NCBI GenBank assembly: GCA_964353255.1
Contig: CAYGVJ010000039.1
Span: 1 to 40,080 of the forward strand
Reading direction: 5' to 3'
Length of the DNA: 40,080 nt
Source: VFZS01 sp964353255
Lineage (GTDB): Bacteria; Acidobacteriota; Terriglobia; Bryobacterales; Bryobacteraceae
This document shows, piece after piece, positions 7,288 to 15,205 of this stretch. Below the pieces are notes generated by a model. The model was not told where the DNA came from and did no database searches. It was given only the letters and a program-made list of their open reading frames with translations. A program made the translations under genes and the position numbers. Position 1 is the stretch's first letter. Each line of letters opens with the position of its first letter.

Positions 7288-7917
7288 ATGCGAGTATTCG
7301 TTCTGCGCGGTACAACGGCGGCTTTGTGTCTTTTCGCCATGACGCTGGCGGCCCAGCAGAAGTCTGACGAGGCGCAGAGCAAGCCGCCCGCGGGCGCCAA
7401 GACCGGGCTGGAGGCGGCGGAGACCGTCGGCGCGCCGGTGGATCCGAAAACCTACAAGCTGGGCGCCGAAGACATCATCTACATTCGCGTGTGGCGCGAG
7501 CCGGAGTTGAGCGGGCCCGCCATCGTGCGTCCCGACGGCCAGATCACCATGCCGCTGATCGGAGACGTACAGGCCGCCGGACTCACCCCCTTGGAGATGG
7601 GCGCCCGGGTCACCGAGAAGCTGTCGCAGTTTGTCACCCGCCCGGAGGTGATCGTCTCGGTGCAGGCCGTCCGCAGCAAGCGCTACTACGTGACCGGCGA
7701 AGTCATGCGCTCCGGCGCCTTCCCGCTGGTGGTGCCCACGACGGTGCTGGAGGCCGTGACCCTGGCGGGCGGCTTCCGGGAATTCGCCAACACCAAGAAC
7801 ATCACCGTGCTGCGAGGCGGCAAGAAGTTCAGATTCAACTACAAGGATGTCATCAAAGGAAAGAACTTGAGTCAGAACATCCCGCTCGAGAACGGCGACT
7901 ACATCATCGTCCCGTGA
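7288..7917 (+). CDS. Wza-like polysaccharide export protein
   Basis: This periplasmic/outer-membrane polysaccharide export protein has a signal peptide (residues 1-22, MRVFVLRGTTAALCLFAMTL). A Poly_export domain spans about 50-125 (YKLGAEDIIYIRVWREPELS, VRPDGQITMPLIGDVQAAG), and one SLBB domain spans about 130-209 (YYVTGEVMRSGAFPL, VTLAGGFREFAN). At 209 residues it is much shorter than E. coli Wza and lacks the C-terminal amphipathic helix and an obvious lipobox. It may rely on another partner to cross the outer membrane. ATG 7288 has a GGGAAGGA Shine-Dalgarno. It is followed by the chain-length/kinase pair in the usual order. Confidence 0.9.
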   Translation: MRVFVLRGTTAALCLFAMTLAAQQKSDEAQSKPPAGAKTGLEAAETVGAPVDPKTYKLGAEDIIYIRVWREPELSGPAIVRPDGQITMPLIGDVQAAGLTPLEMGARVTEKLSQFVTRPEVIVSVQAVRSKRYYVTGEVMRSGAFPLVVPTTVLEAVTLAGGFREFANTKNITVLRGGKKFRFNYKDVIKGKNLSQNIPLENGDYIIVP

Positions 7918-7980
7918 GCGGGGCGCCGGAGCGGGCCGCCCGGCCGGATGGCGGAGGGCCCGTACCGCCGGAGTGAGGCT

Positions 7981-9630
7981 ATGCAAGCGACAAAGGAACA
8001 GTTGAGCACGCCCAGGCGCCCCCTGGACGTGGAGGACTACATCGACATCGTTCGCCGGCACAAGAGCTGGATCATCGGCCCCGCCTTCGCCGCGCTGGTG
8101 ATTGCCGTAGTGGCGGCTTTTCTCTGGCCGGATACCTACATCTCCCAGGCGGCTGTTCGGGTGCTGCCTTCGCAGGTCCCCGAGAAGCTCGTCCCCAGCA
8201 ACATCAACCTGGAGATGTCGCAGCACATCAACTCGATGGCTTCCAGCATCCTGAGTCGCACCATGCTGACCAACATCATCCAGACCTACGGGCTTTACCG
8301 CCGGGAGCTCAGCCGGCGGCCCATGGAAGACGTCATCGAGCAGATGCAGCGCGCCATCAGGGTCGGCCAGGTGCGTGACATCCAGGCGCAGGGCAGGACC
8401 CCGTTGTCCGCCTTCTTCGTCTCCTACGAGTATGAGAACCGGTATCTGGCCCAGAAAGTCACCCAGGACCTGGCGGGCCGGTTCATCAGCGAGAATGTGC
8501 GCACCCGCTCCGACCAGTCCCGGGAAACCACCCAGTTCTTGAAAGACCAATGGGAGGCCGCCAGGAAGGAGCTGGATGCGCTGGAGAAGCACCGCACCGA
8601 GTTCCGGATCAAGAACGCCGGGCGCCTCCCCGAGGAACTCCCGACCAACCTGCAAGCCCTGCGCTCCCTGGAAACCCAGTTGAACGGGGTCAATGAGGCC
8701 GTCGGCCGCATTGGCCAGGAGAAGCTCTTGCTGGAATCGCAACTACAGATCCAGGGGGAACAACTGGCGACCGCGAGGTCGTCCCCGGACCAGTTCAGCG
8801 CCAGCGTCAAGAACGAGCGTCTGGTGCAGATGGAACGCGAGATCCTCCAGTTGGAGACCCAGTTGTCCGGCTTGCGCGAGCGCTACCGCGACTCGCACCC
8901 GGACGTGCAGCGGTTCCAGTCGCAGATCGGAGTGTTGAAGAAGGTTCGCGACGACCTGCTCAAGCAGGAGACCCAGCAGAAGCCGGAAACCAACGCCCCC
9001 AAGCAGTCGCCTGCGACCGCGCCCCGCGCCGGCAGGGAGCTGGAGGCCGGCATCGCCCGCCTGCAAAGCGTGATCCAGGCCAAGGACATGGAGCTAGAAG
9101 AACGCCTCAAGGAGCAGAAGCAACTCCGGGACGTGATCAAGGTGACCCACTCCCGGATCGAGGCCCGCCCCTTGCTGGAGCAGCAGTACGGTGACCTGAC
9201 CCGGGATTGGGATTTCGCCAGAGCCAAGTACGACGAGTTTAACCGGAAGATGTCGCAGTCGGAGATCGCCACCGACCTGACCAACCGCAGTCAGGCCGAG
9301 AGGCTGGAGATGCTGGACCCTGCCTCGCTGCCCGAGAAGCCTCTCAAGCCCAACCGCTTGGCCGTTGTGGGCGTGGGTTTGGCCCTGGGCGTAATGCTGG
9401 GCGTGTTTGCCGCCGGTTTCCGGGAGGTCAAGGACACCTCGCTGAAGAATCTGAAAGACGCCCGCGCTTACACCAACCTGCCGGTCTTGGGCACCGTGCC
9501 GCTGCTGGAGAACGACTTGGTGGCACGGCGGAAAAGACGGCTGGTGTGGCTGGCCTGGTCGGCCGCCTGCGTGGTGGGTGTGCTGGCTATGAGCGGCTCG
9601 ATCTACTACTATTACGCGACCAAGCTGTAG
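7981..9630 (+). CDS. Polysaccharide chain-length determinant (Wzz/GumC family)
   Basis: This inner-membrane polysaccharide co-polymerase (549 residues) controls chain length and connects to the Wza-like exporter. The N-terminal Wzz domain starts at VEDYIDIVRRHKSW, and the first membrane segment is at about residues 25-45 (IIGPAFAALVIAVVAAFLW). A long periplasmic helical/coiled-coil region covers about 150-420. A second membrane segment lies near 460-480 after the proline-rich SLPEKPLKPNRLAVV. A third hydrophobic segment near the C-terminus (about 520-545) is not part of the classical Wzz topology. No kinase domain is fused; the kinase is the next gene. ATG 7981 follows GGAGTGAGG. Confidence 0.9.
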   Translation: MQATKEQLSTPRRPLDVEDYIDIVRRHKSWIIGPAFAALVIAVVAAFLWPDTYISQAAVRVLPSQVPEKLVPSNINLEMSQHINSMASSILSRTMLTNIIQTYGLYRRELSRRPMEDVIEQMQRAIRVGQVRDIQAQGRTPLSAFFVSYEYENRYLAQKVTQDLAGRFISENVRTRSDQSRETTQFLKDQWEAARKELDALEKHRTEFRIKNAGRLPEELPTNLQALRSLETQLNGVNEAVGRIGQEKLLLESQLQIQGEQLATARSSPDQFSASVKNERLVQMEREILQLETQLSGLRERYRDSHPDVQRFQSQIGVLKKVRDDLLKQETQQKPETNAPKQSPATAPRAGRELEAGIARLQSVIQAKDMELEERLKEQKQLRDVIKVTHSRIEARPLLEQQYGDLTRDWDFARAKYDEFNRKMSQSEIATDLTNRSQAERLEMLDPASLPEKPLKPNRLAVVGVGLALGVMLGVFAAGFREVKDTSLKNLKDARAYTNLPVLGTVPLLENDLVARRKRRLVWLAWSAACVVGVLAMSGSIYYYYATKL

Positions 9631-9658
9631 AGCTGGTCGGGGCCTCAGGGGAGATGAC

Positions 9659-10540
9659 ATGAGTCGAGTTCACGACGCACTACGACGCGCCGAGCAGCGC
9701 GGAACCTCCGCAGGAGAAGCGGCCGAGGCGGTAGGCGCCTACACCGTCGAAGGCCGCGTCCTGCCCAGTCTGGCGGCCTTCCTGGCCGAGGTGCAGGAGG
9801 TGCCCTACACGCCCGCCCCGGAGGCGCTGTTGATCGACAGCAACCGCCGCCAAGACCCGCCGGGGGAGGAGTTCCGCACCTTGCGCACCCGCCTGAATCA
9901 CTTGCAGAAGCTGCAACCCATTCGCTCGGTGGTGGTCACCAGTCCCTCCCCCGCCGAAGGGAAGTCTTTCACCGCGACCAACCTGGCCCTGGCCGAGTCC
10001 CAGCTCTCGGGCAGCTACGCTTTGCTCGCGGATTTCGATCTCCGTCGTCCGGTCATTCACAACCTGTTCGGGATCGAGCGCAGCCCTGGTTTGACCGACT
10101 ACCTGATGGGCAAAGCTTCCCTGGCGGAGATCATCAAGAAGATCGCGGGCGTGAACCTGTGTGTCATGCCGGCCGGCGCGACGTCCAAGGACGCCCTGGA
10201 GCTGCTGAACCTGCCCGAGGTGAAGAGCCTCATCGGGGACGTGTGCAAGATGTTCAGTTGGGTGGTGCTGGACAGCCCTCCGCTGCTGCTCTCGGCCGAC
10301 GCCAACCTGCTGGGCACCTTGACCGACGGGACCATTCTGGTGGTGCGCATCGGCTCGACCACCATCGAGATGGTCACGCGCGCCATGCAGTCGCTGTGCG
10401 AGAACAACGTCCTGGGTGTGGTGGTGAACGGAGCCCGGGCCGGAGAACTGTACAGCAAGTACACCTACTACTACTCCCGATACCGTTACAGCCATAAGCC
10501 CGAGGAGCCCGAAGCGGAAGGGGCCGAACCCGCCAGCTGA
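9659..10540 (+). CDS. Bacterial tyrosine kinase (CpsD/CapB type) of exopolysaccharide export
   Basis: This 293-residue cytoplasmic BY-kinase works with the preceding Wzz-like protein, and its phosphorylation cycle regulates polymer export. Walker A is TSPSPAEGKSFTATNLA (K102), Walker A' is LLADFDLRRP (about residues 122-131) and Walker B is WVVLDSPP. The C-terminal tail carries seven tyrosines in YSKYTYYYSRYRYS, the expected autophosphorylation cluster. Walker A has AEGKS where GEGKS is usual. ATG 9659 follows a GGGGAGATGAC Shine-Dalgarno region. The kinase is encoded separately from its membrane activator, as in Gram-positives. No glycosyltransferase genes follow in this window. Confidence 0.92.
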   Translation: MSRVHDALRRAEQRGTSAGEAAEAVGAYTVEGRVLPSLAAFLAEVQEVPYTPAPEALLIDSNRRQDPPGEEFRTLRTRLNHLQKLQPIRSVVVTSPSPAEGKSFTATNLALAESQLSGSYALLADFDLRRPVIHNLFGIERSPGLTDYLMGKASLAEIIKKIAGVNLCVMPAGATSKDALELLNLPEVKSLIGDVCKMFSWVVLDSPPLLLSADANLLGTLTDGTILVVRIGSTTIEMVTRAMQSLCENNVLGVVVNGARAGELYSKYTYYYSRYRYSHKPEEPEAEGAEPAS

Positions 10541-10608
10541 TCCTGGGAGTCCTCTGTCGGTGCGGCGGGGATGGAGCTGCCGGTTGCCCCGCTGGAAGGT
10601 GAACTCGG

Positions 10609-11118
10609 ATGCGCCGTGGAAGGTCCGGCTGGATCTGTTCCCAGGCCTGCCGCTGGCTGGCCGGCCTGGAGACCGGGGTGTGGGCCGGGCTGGCGATGCT
10701 GGGCTGGTTCGCGCTGACCACGGCCTGGACGCACCGCTCCATCTGGGAGGCGCCCACCCGGCTGGGCTCGCTGTTCTACCGCAATGCGCCCTGGTCGGGC
10801 TTCAGCGGAGCGACCCTGGCGGGCATGGCGCTGCACTTGGCCGCCTCCGGCGTCGTGGGTATTTTGTTCTCCTGTTTGGCCCGTGAGGGCCGCAACCGGC
10901 TGCCCGTGAGCCTGTGGGGAATCCTGACCGGTCTGACCTGGTACTATCTCTCCTACCTCCTCCTCTGGAGAAGGCTTGGCGTGCCACCGGCTTCCCAGCC
11001 TCAGGCCTCCCTGCTGGCCGCTTACTTGATCTTCGGCGCGGTCCTGAGCTGGTATCCGCGCCGCTTGCGCTCTGCCGAGCAGCACCTGCTGGCGGAGACG
11101 ACGCCTGCGGAGTCGTGA
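10609..11118 (+). CDS. Hypothetical multi-pass membrane protein
   Basis: I do not recognise this 169-residue protein. It has about four hydrophobic segments (VWAGLAMLGWFALTTAW, TLAGMALHLAASGVVGILF, LWGILTGLTWYYLSYLLLW, LLAAYLIFGAVLSWY), consistent with an inner-membrane protein. It follows the kinase by 68 bases on the same strand and may be part of the export operon, perhaps a membrane accessory. ATG 10609 has no strong Shine-Dalgarno, so the exact start is uncertain. The C-terminus lies just before the likely bamA promoter. Confidence 0.65.
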   Translation: MRRGRSGWICSQACRWLAGLETGVWAGLAMLGWFALTTAWTHRSIWEAPTRLGSLFYRNAPWSGFSGATLAGMALHLAASGVVGILFSCLAREGRNRLPVSLWGILTGLTWYYLSYLLLWRRLGVPPASQPQASLLAAYLIFGAVLSWYPRRLRSAEQHLLAETTPAES

Positions 11119-11141
11119 GCATCCCTGTGGCGGCAGGCAGA

Positions 11142-11171
11142 TTGTTGCCCTCGCAGCCCTTCGGTTAGAAT
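11142..11171 (+). promoter_or_regulatory. Candidate promoter of bamA
   Basis: TTGTTG (11142-11147) and TAGAAT (11166-11171) are spaced by 18 bases, about 100 bases before the bamA start. TAGAAT matches 5 of 6 bases of the -10 consensus; the -35 is weak. Confidence 0.4.
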
Positions 11172-11273
11172 GGAGAATTCGATTCTGCGCCACCCCGGCG
11201 GTGATCCAGCGAAACCGGCGAGCCGTGGCGCGCGTCTGATGAAGGGCGCAGAGAAGAGAGGAAGCAGGTCTTG

Positions 11274-14183
11274 ATGAAGTTTCTCAGGCCCTCCGGCCTG
11301 GCGGCGGTGTTGGTGTGCCTCTCTTGCCAGCCGGCGGCCGCCCAGGCGCCGCAGCCTCAACCTCCGCCGCCAAAGAAGGCTAGCCCCTTCGAGACCGTAC
11401 CCCAGGCCGCCGAGGAGCCCAAGCCGCCCGCGGCTCAAGTCCCCCAGCCGCAACTGGAGACGCCCAGGCTCCCCGAAGCGCCGCCCGCTCCCAGGGACTT
11501 CATTGAAGCCATCGAGTTTCGCGGCGCCCGGCGCGTGCCCCAGGATACCCTGCGCGCCATGATCTTCACCAGGAAGGGCGACAAGTACGACGAAGAGATC
11601 CTGCGCCGGGACTTCATAGCCCTGTGGAACACCGGGCGCTTCGACGACATCCGCCTGGAGAGCGAGCCGGGCCGCACCGGCATCATCGTCCGCTTCGTGC
11701 TCACCGAGCGTCCCGTGGTGCGCTCCATCAAGTACGAGGGCATCAAGTCGGTCACGGTCTCCGAAATCCTGGACCGCTTCAAAGAGCGCAAGGTGGGCTT
11801 GGTTGTGGAGTCGCAGTACGACCCCAACAAGATCCAGCGGGCCACCGTGGCGCTGAAAGAGTTCCTGGCCGAGCGGGGACGCCAGTACGCCACCGTCGAG
11901 CCGGAGATCCGGCAGATACCGCCGGCCTCGCTGGAGCTGACCTTCCGGGTCAAGGAAGGTCCCAAGGTCAAGGTCGGCCGTATCGACATCCAGGACAACC
12001 AGGTGTTCTCGGACCGGGTCGTGATCCGGGCCATGAAGAACCTCCGTCCCATCGGCGTCCCGCGCTCCTGGCTGCTGGAGAACATCTTCGCCAAGACCTA
12101 CGACAGCTCGAAGCTGGAGGAGGACAAGGAGCGCATCCGCGACTTCTACCAGCAGCGCGGGTACTTCCTGGCGCGGGCGCTGGAGCACAAGGTCATCATG
12201 CGCAACGTGGGCGGGGGCAAGTTCCGCGTGCCGCTGTTCTACATGAACAAGCCCGGCATCCGCGCCGATCTGGTGGTGCCCCTGGAGGAGGGCCGCCAGT
12301 TGCGCATCAATAAGTTCAATTTCGTGGGGGTCAAACTGTTCCGCACCCCGGATACCCTGATGCGGCCGCTGTTCCAGATGGGCGAAGGGGACGTGTTCTC
12401 GACCGCCAAGCTGCGCAAGGGCATCAAGAACATGCAGGACCTCTACGGCCGTTTCGGCTACATCGACTTCGTGCCGGAACCTTACCCGGAGCCTTTGCCG
12501 GGCACCGACAAGATCGATCTGACCATCAACGCCGACGAGGGCAAGCAGTTCTTCGTGCGCCGCATCGACTTCTCGGGCAACACCACGACGCGCGACAAGG
12601 TCATCCGCCGCGAGCTGCTCATCGACGAGGGGGACGTCTTCAATACCGCCCTCTGGGAGGTGAGCATCCTGCGCCTGAACCAGCTCGGCTATTTCGAGCA
12701 GTTGAAGAAGGAGGAAGCCGCCGAGATCAAGCGCGACACCCGCACCAGCACCGTGGACCTCACCCTGAAGGTCAAAGAGCGGGGCAAGAATTCGGTCGGG
12801 CTGACCGGAGGCGTCTCCGGCATTGCCGGCAGCTTTGTGGCCTTCAATTATTCCACCAACAACTTCCTGGGCTTGGGCGAAACGCTCTCCATGGATTGGC
12901 AGTTGGGCGACCGGATCCGCGCCGTGACCTTCGGCTTCACGGAGCCCTACTTCCTGGATCGGCCGATGCAGCTCGGCTTCACGGTCTTCACCCAGCGCTT
13001 CAATTACGAGCAGGGTCGCGAAGTGTCGCTAATGACCGGGCGGAACCTGCTGCCCTACTACGAGGCCCTGGGCAAAGAGAACCTGATGAACTACGTGTCC
13101 AACGGCCACGGCTTCACGGTCTTCACCAGCTACCCGCTCAAGCGCAGTTTCGCCCGGCTGGGGCTGTCCTACGGCTACAGCGCTTCCCAGTACCAGGTGC
13201 TTAGCACTGCCGCCCGGACCTACTTCGACTACATCAACTTCCAGGGGCTGGCCGGGCCGAACTCCATGACCGGGATCCGCACGAGCCAGATCAGCCCCTC
13301 CTACAGTTACAACACGGTCAATCACCCCATCACGCCCACCGGAGGCAAGGAGATCTCCATCTCCGCCGGCTTTGCCGGCAGCTTCCTGGGCGGCAACGTC
13401 AACATGATCCAGCCCACGGTGAGCTTCCGCTACTTCCGCCCGGCTCCCATCAAGAACCACATCCTGGGCCTGCGGTTGATAGGCGCTTTCGTGAGCGGGT
13501 ACGGCGGCAAGGTGGCGCCGCCTTTCAACCGGTATTACATCGGCGGCGAGCAGGACGTGCGGGGCTTCGAGGTCTGGGCCATCAGCCCCGTGGCCTTCAT
13601 GCCCAGTGAAGCCACCGTCAACGTGCTCAACAGCGACGGCTCGGCCCGTCTTCAGAAGGTACTCGAGGACGGGGTCGAGAAGTCCGTCGCGGTCACCCGC
13701 ACCATCCCCATCTACCAGATGTTCTTCCCGGGCGGCGACACCCAGGTGATCGGCAACTTCGAGTACCGCATTCCCATCGCGGGGCCGGTGACGCTGGCAG
13801 CGTTCTTCGACGCGGGAGTGAACAAGATGCTGCGCCCGGGCCAGTTGACCGTAAAACCGGACCGGGTGGCCGATTTGAATGCCGCCTTCCCCCAGGCCGG
13901 TTTCGACAACCGGGTGCGCGTCGCGTCGGGCACGCAGCGGGCCCGCACCTCCACCGGGCTCGAGCTACAGGTCCTGCTGCCGGTGGTCAATGCCCCCTTC
14001 CGCATCTACTGGGCTTACAACCCGACCATCGTGCAGCAGTGGATCCAGCCGCCCATCGTGGCCGATCGGTCGATGTTTCCCAACCAGGCCAGCTTCATCA
14101 ACTCCATCGCCCAGTTCGGGCAAGCTACGCCCTTCTGGGAGCGGCGCAAAACCTTCCGCTTCACCATCGGCCGCACGTTCTGA
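11274..14183 (+). CDS. bamA: Outer membrane protein assembly factor BamA
   Basis: This is the core of the BAM complex, which inserts beta-barrels into the outer membrane. It has 969 residues, longer than the about 800 of E. coli. A signal peptide (residues 1-24) is followed by a proline-rich linker (about 25-77). Five POTRA domains follow at about 78-150, 152-235, 236-345, 346-428 and 428-505 (for example DFIEAIEFRGARRVPQDTL and FFVRRIDFSGNTTTRDKVI). The C-terminal barrel starts near 510, with the L6 motif in YIGGEQDVRGF and a terminal phenylalanine (FTIGRTF). ATG 11274 is preferred over TTG 11271, preceded by GAGGAAGCAGG. Being alone, without skp or lpx genes, it appears monocistronic. Confidence 0.93.
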   Translation: MKFLRPSGLAAVLVCLSCQPAAAQAPQPQPPPPKKASPFETVPQAAEEPKPPAAQVPQPQLETPRLPEAPPAPRDFIEAIEFRGARRVPQDTLRAMIFTRKGDKYDEEILRRDFIALWNTGRFDDIRLESEPGRTGIIVRFVLTERPVVRSIKYEGIKSVTVSEILDRFKERKVGLVVESQYDPNKIQRATVALKEFLAERGRQYATVEPEIRQIPPASLELTFRVKEGPKVKVGRIDIQDNQVFSDRVVIRAMKNLRPIGVPRSWLLENIFAKTYDSSKLEEDKERIRDFYQQRGYFLARALEHKVIMRNVGGGKFRVPLFYMNKPGIRADLVVPLEEGRQLRINKFNFVGVKLFRTPDTLMRPLFQMGEGDVFSTAKLRKGIKNMQDLYGRFGYIDFVPEPYPEPLPGTDKIDLTINADEGKQFFVRRIDFSGNTTTRDKVIRRELLIDEGDVFNTALWEVSILRLNQLGYFEQLKKEEAAEIKRDTRTSTVDLTLKVKERGKNSVGLTGGVSGIAGSFVAFNYSTNNFLGLGETLSMDWQLGDRIRAVTFGFTEPYFLDRPMQLGFTVFTQRFNYEQGREVSLMTGRNLLPYYEALGKENLMNYVSNGHGFTVFTSYPLKRSFARLGLSYGYSASQYQVLSTAARTYFDYINFQGLAGPNSMTGIRTSQISPSYSYNTVNHPITPTGGKEISISAGFAGSFLGGNVNMIQPTVSFRYFRPAPIKNHILGLRLIGAFVSGYGGKVAPPFNRYYIGGEQDVRGFEVWAISPVAFMPSEATVNVLNSDGSARLQKVLEDGVEKSVAVTRTIPIYQMFFPGGDTQVIGNFEYRIPIAGPVTLAAFFDAGVNKMLRPGQLTVKPDRVADLNAAFPQAGFDNRVRVASGTQRARTSTGLELQVLLPVVNAPFRIYWAYNPTIVQQWIQPPIVADRSMFPNQASFINSIAQFGQATPFWERRKTFRFTIGRTF

Positions 14184-14190
14184 GCGCCGG

Positions 14191-14205
14191 GCCGGCGCGG
14201 CCGGC
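14191..14205. terminator. Hairpin between convergent bamA and rhaT-like gene
   Basis: GCCGGC-GCG-GCCGGC forms a 6-bp stem in the 32-base gap between two convergent stop codons. Its position suggests a shared bidirectional terminator, although no U-tract is present. Confidence 0.35.
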
Positions 14206-14215
14206 CGCAGCCAGC

Positions 14216-15205
14216 CTACGCCTTCGCCCCCCAGAGGATGGCCAGGGCCACGACCATCACCGCAATGCCGGCGCCCAGATAGGTGCGAGCGCGCCGCGGA
14301 GCGCCGCGCCACTCACCCGTCGCCAGACCCCAGACGTTGGCCACCAGGACCATCACCGTCATCAGCAACACCCAGCCCAAGGAGGGACCCAGTTTCCCCA
14401 GCCGGGTGTAGCCCAGGCCGTAAAGGAAGAACCCGAACGACCACAGAAAACCCATGACCAGGGCCAGCAGCGTATTTGTCGCTGCCGGGGCCTGGCTCTT
14501 CCAGCTCCGGTTCCGCTTGAACAGGTAGACACAGTAGCCCGCGTTGATCAGGAAGCCGGCCGCGGTGGCTACGGCGAACATGCCGATGGTAGCGGCGGTG
14601 GGGTCCGCGCCCCGCCGCGCCGCTTCGTCCGCGATGGGCTGGCCGAAGGCGAAGGCGAAGCTCATCATCGGGGAGGCGATTCCCGAGGCGATGCAGATGG
14701 CCAGACCTCGCAGGAAGTCCCGCGTTTGGGCGGGACCTTCCTTCAGCGCGCCCGCGCGCGCGCAAAAGATGACGCCCACAATGACTACGGCCAGCCCGGC
14801 GAGCAGCAGCACACCGCTCCGCGACAGCATCTGCTCGGGGTTCTGCACCGCCATTGGAACCACCGAGCCCAGGGCCGCCGTCAGCGAGATGATGATCGCG
14901 AAGCCCAGCGCCATGCCCACGCGAGCGATCCCCAGGCCGAACAGCACCGAGCCGATGCCCCAGCCGGCGCCGAACAACGCCGTCCGCGCCACCACGCCCC
15001 CGCCGGCCGCCGCGTACACCGCTGGGAATTCCGGAATCAGCAGCGCCACCAGCAGCCACGGGAACAGAATCATGCCGGCGATCGAATACACCAGCCAGCC
15101 CTTCTCCCAAGCCCAGCCGCGCAAAAACTTCTGGGGCAGGGTCCAGGAGCCCTGCATCGCCCCGCCGGCAAAGATCAGCAGCAAACCCATCCAGAACAAG
15201 CTCAT
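14216..15205 (-). CDS. RhaT-type L-rhamnose/proton symporter family transporter
   Basis: This inner-membrane sugar permease of the drug/metabolite superfamily has 329 residues and about ten hydrophobic segments. The N-terminus MSLFWMGLLLIFAGGAMQGS, WTLPQKFLRGWAWEKGWLVY and a C-terminal tail of short helices resemble E. coli RhaT (344 residues). The ATG at 15205 overlaps the stop of the upstream fkp gene by 4 bases (ATGA), so transporter and sugar kinase are co-translated. This makes L-fucose a more likely substrate than L-rhamnose (inference from context). No rhamnose catabolic genes are near. Confidence 0.85.
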   Translation of the reverse strand: MSLFWMGLLLIFAGGAMQGSWTLPQKFLRGWAWEKGWLVYSIAGMILFPWLLVALLIPEFPAVYAAAGGGVVARTALFGAGWGIGSVLFGLGIARVGMALGFAIIISLTAALGSVVPMAVQNPEQMLSRSGVLLLAGLAVVIVGVIFCARAGALKEGPAQTRDFLRGLAICIASGIASPMMSFAFAFGQPIADEAARRGADPTAATIGMFAVATAAGFLINAGYCVYLFKRNRSWKSQAPAATNTLLALVMGFLWSFGFFLYGLGYTRLGKLGPSLGWVLLMTVMVLVANVWGLATGEWRGAPRRARTYLGAGIAVMVVALAILWGAKA

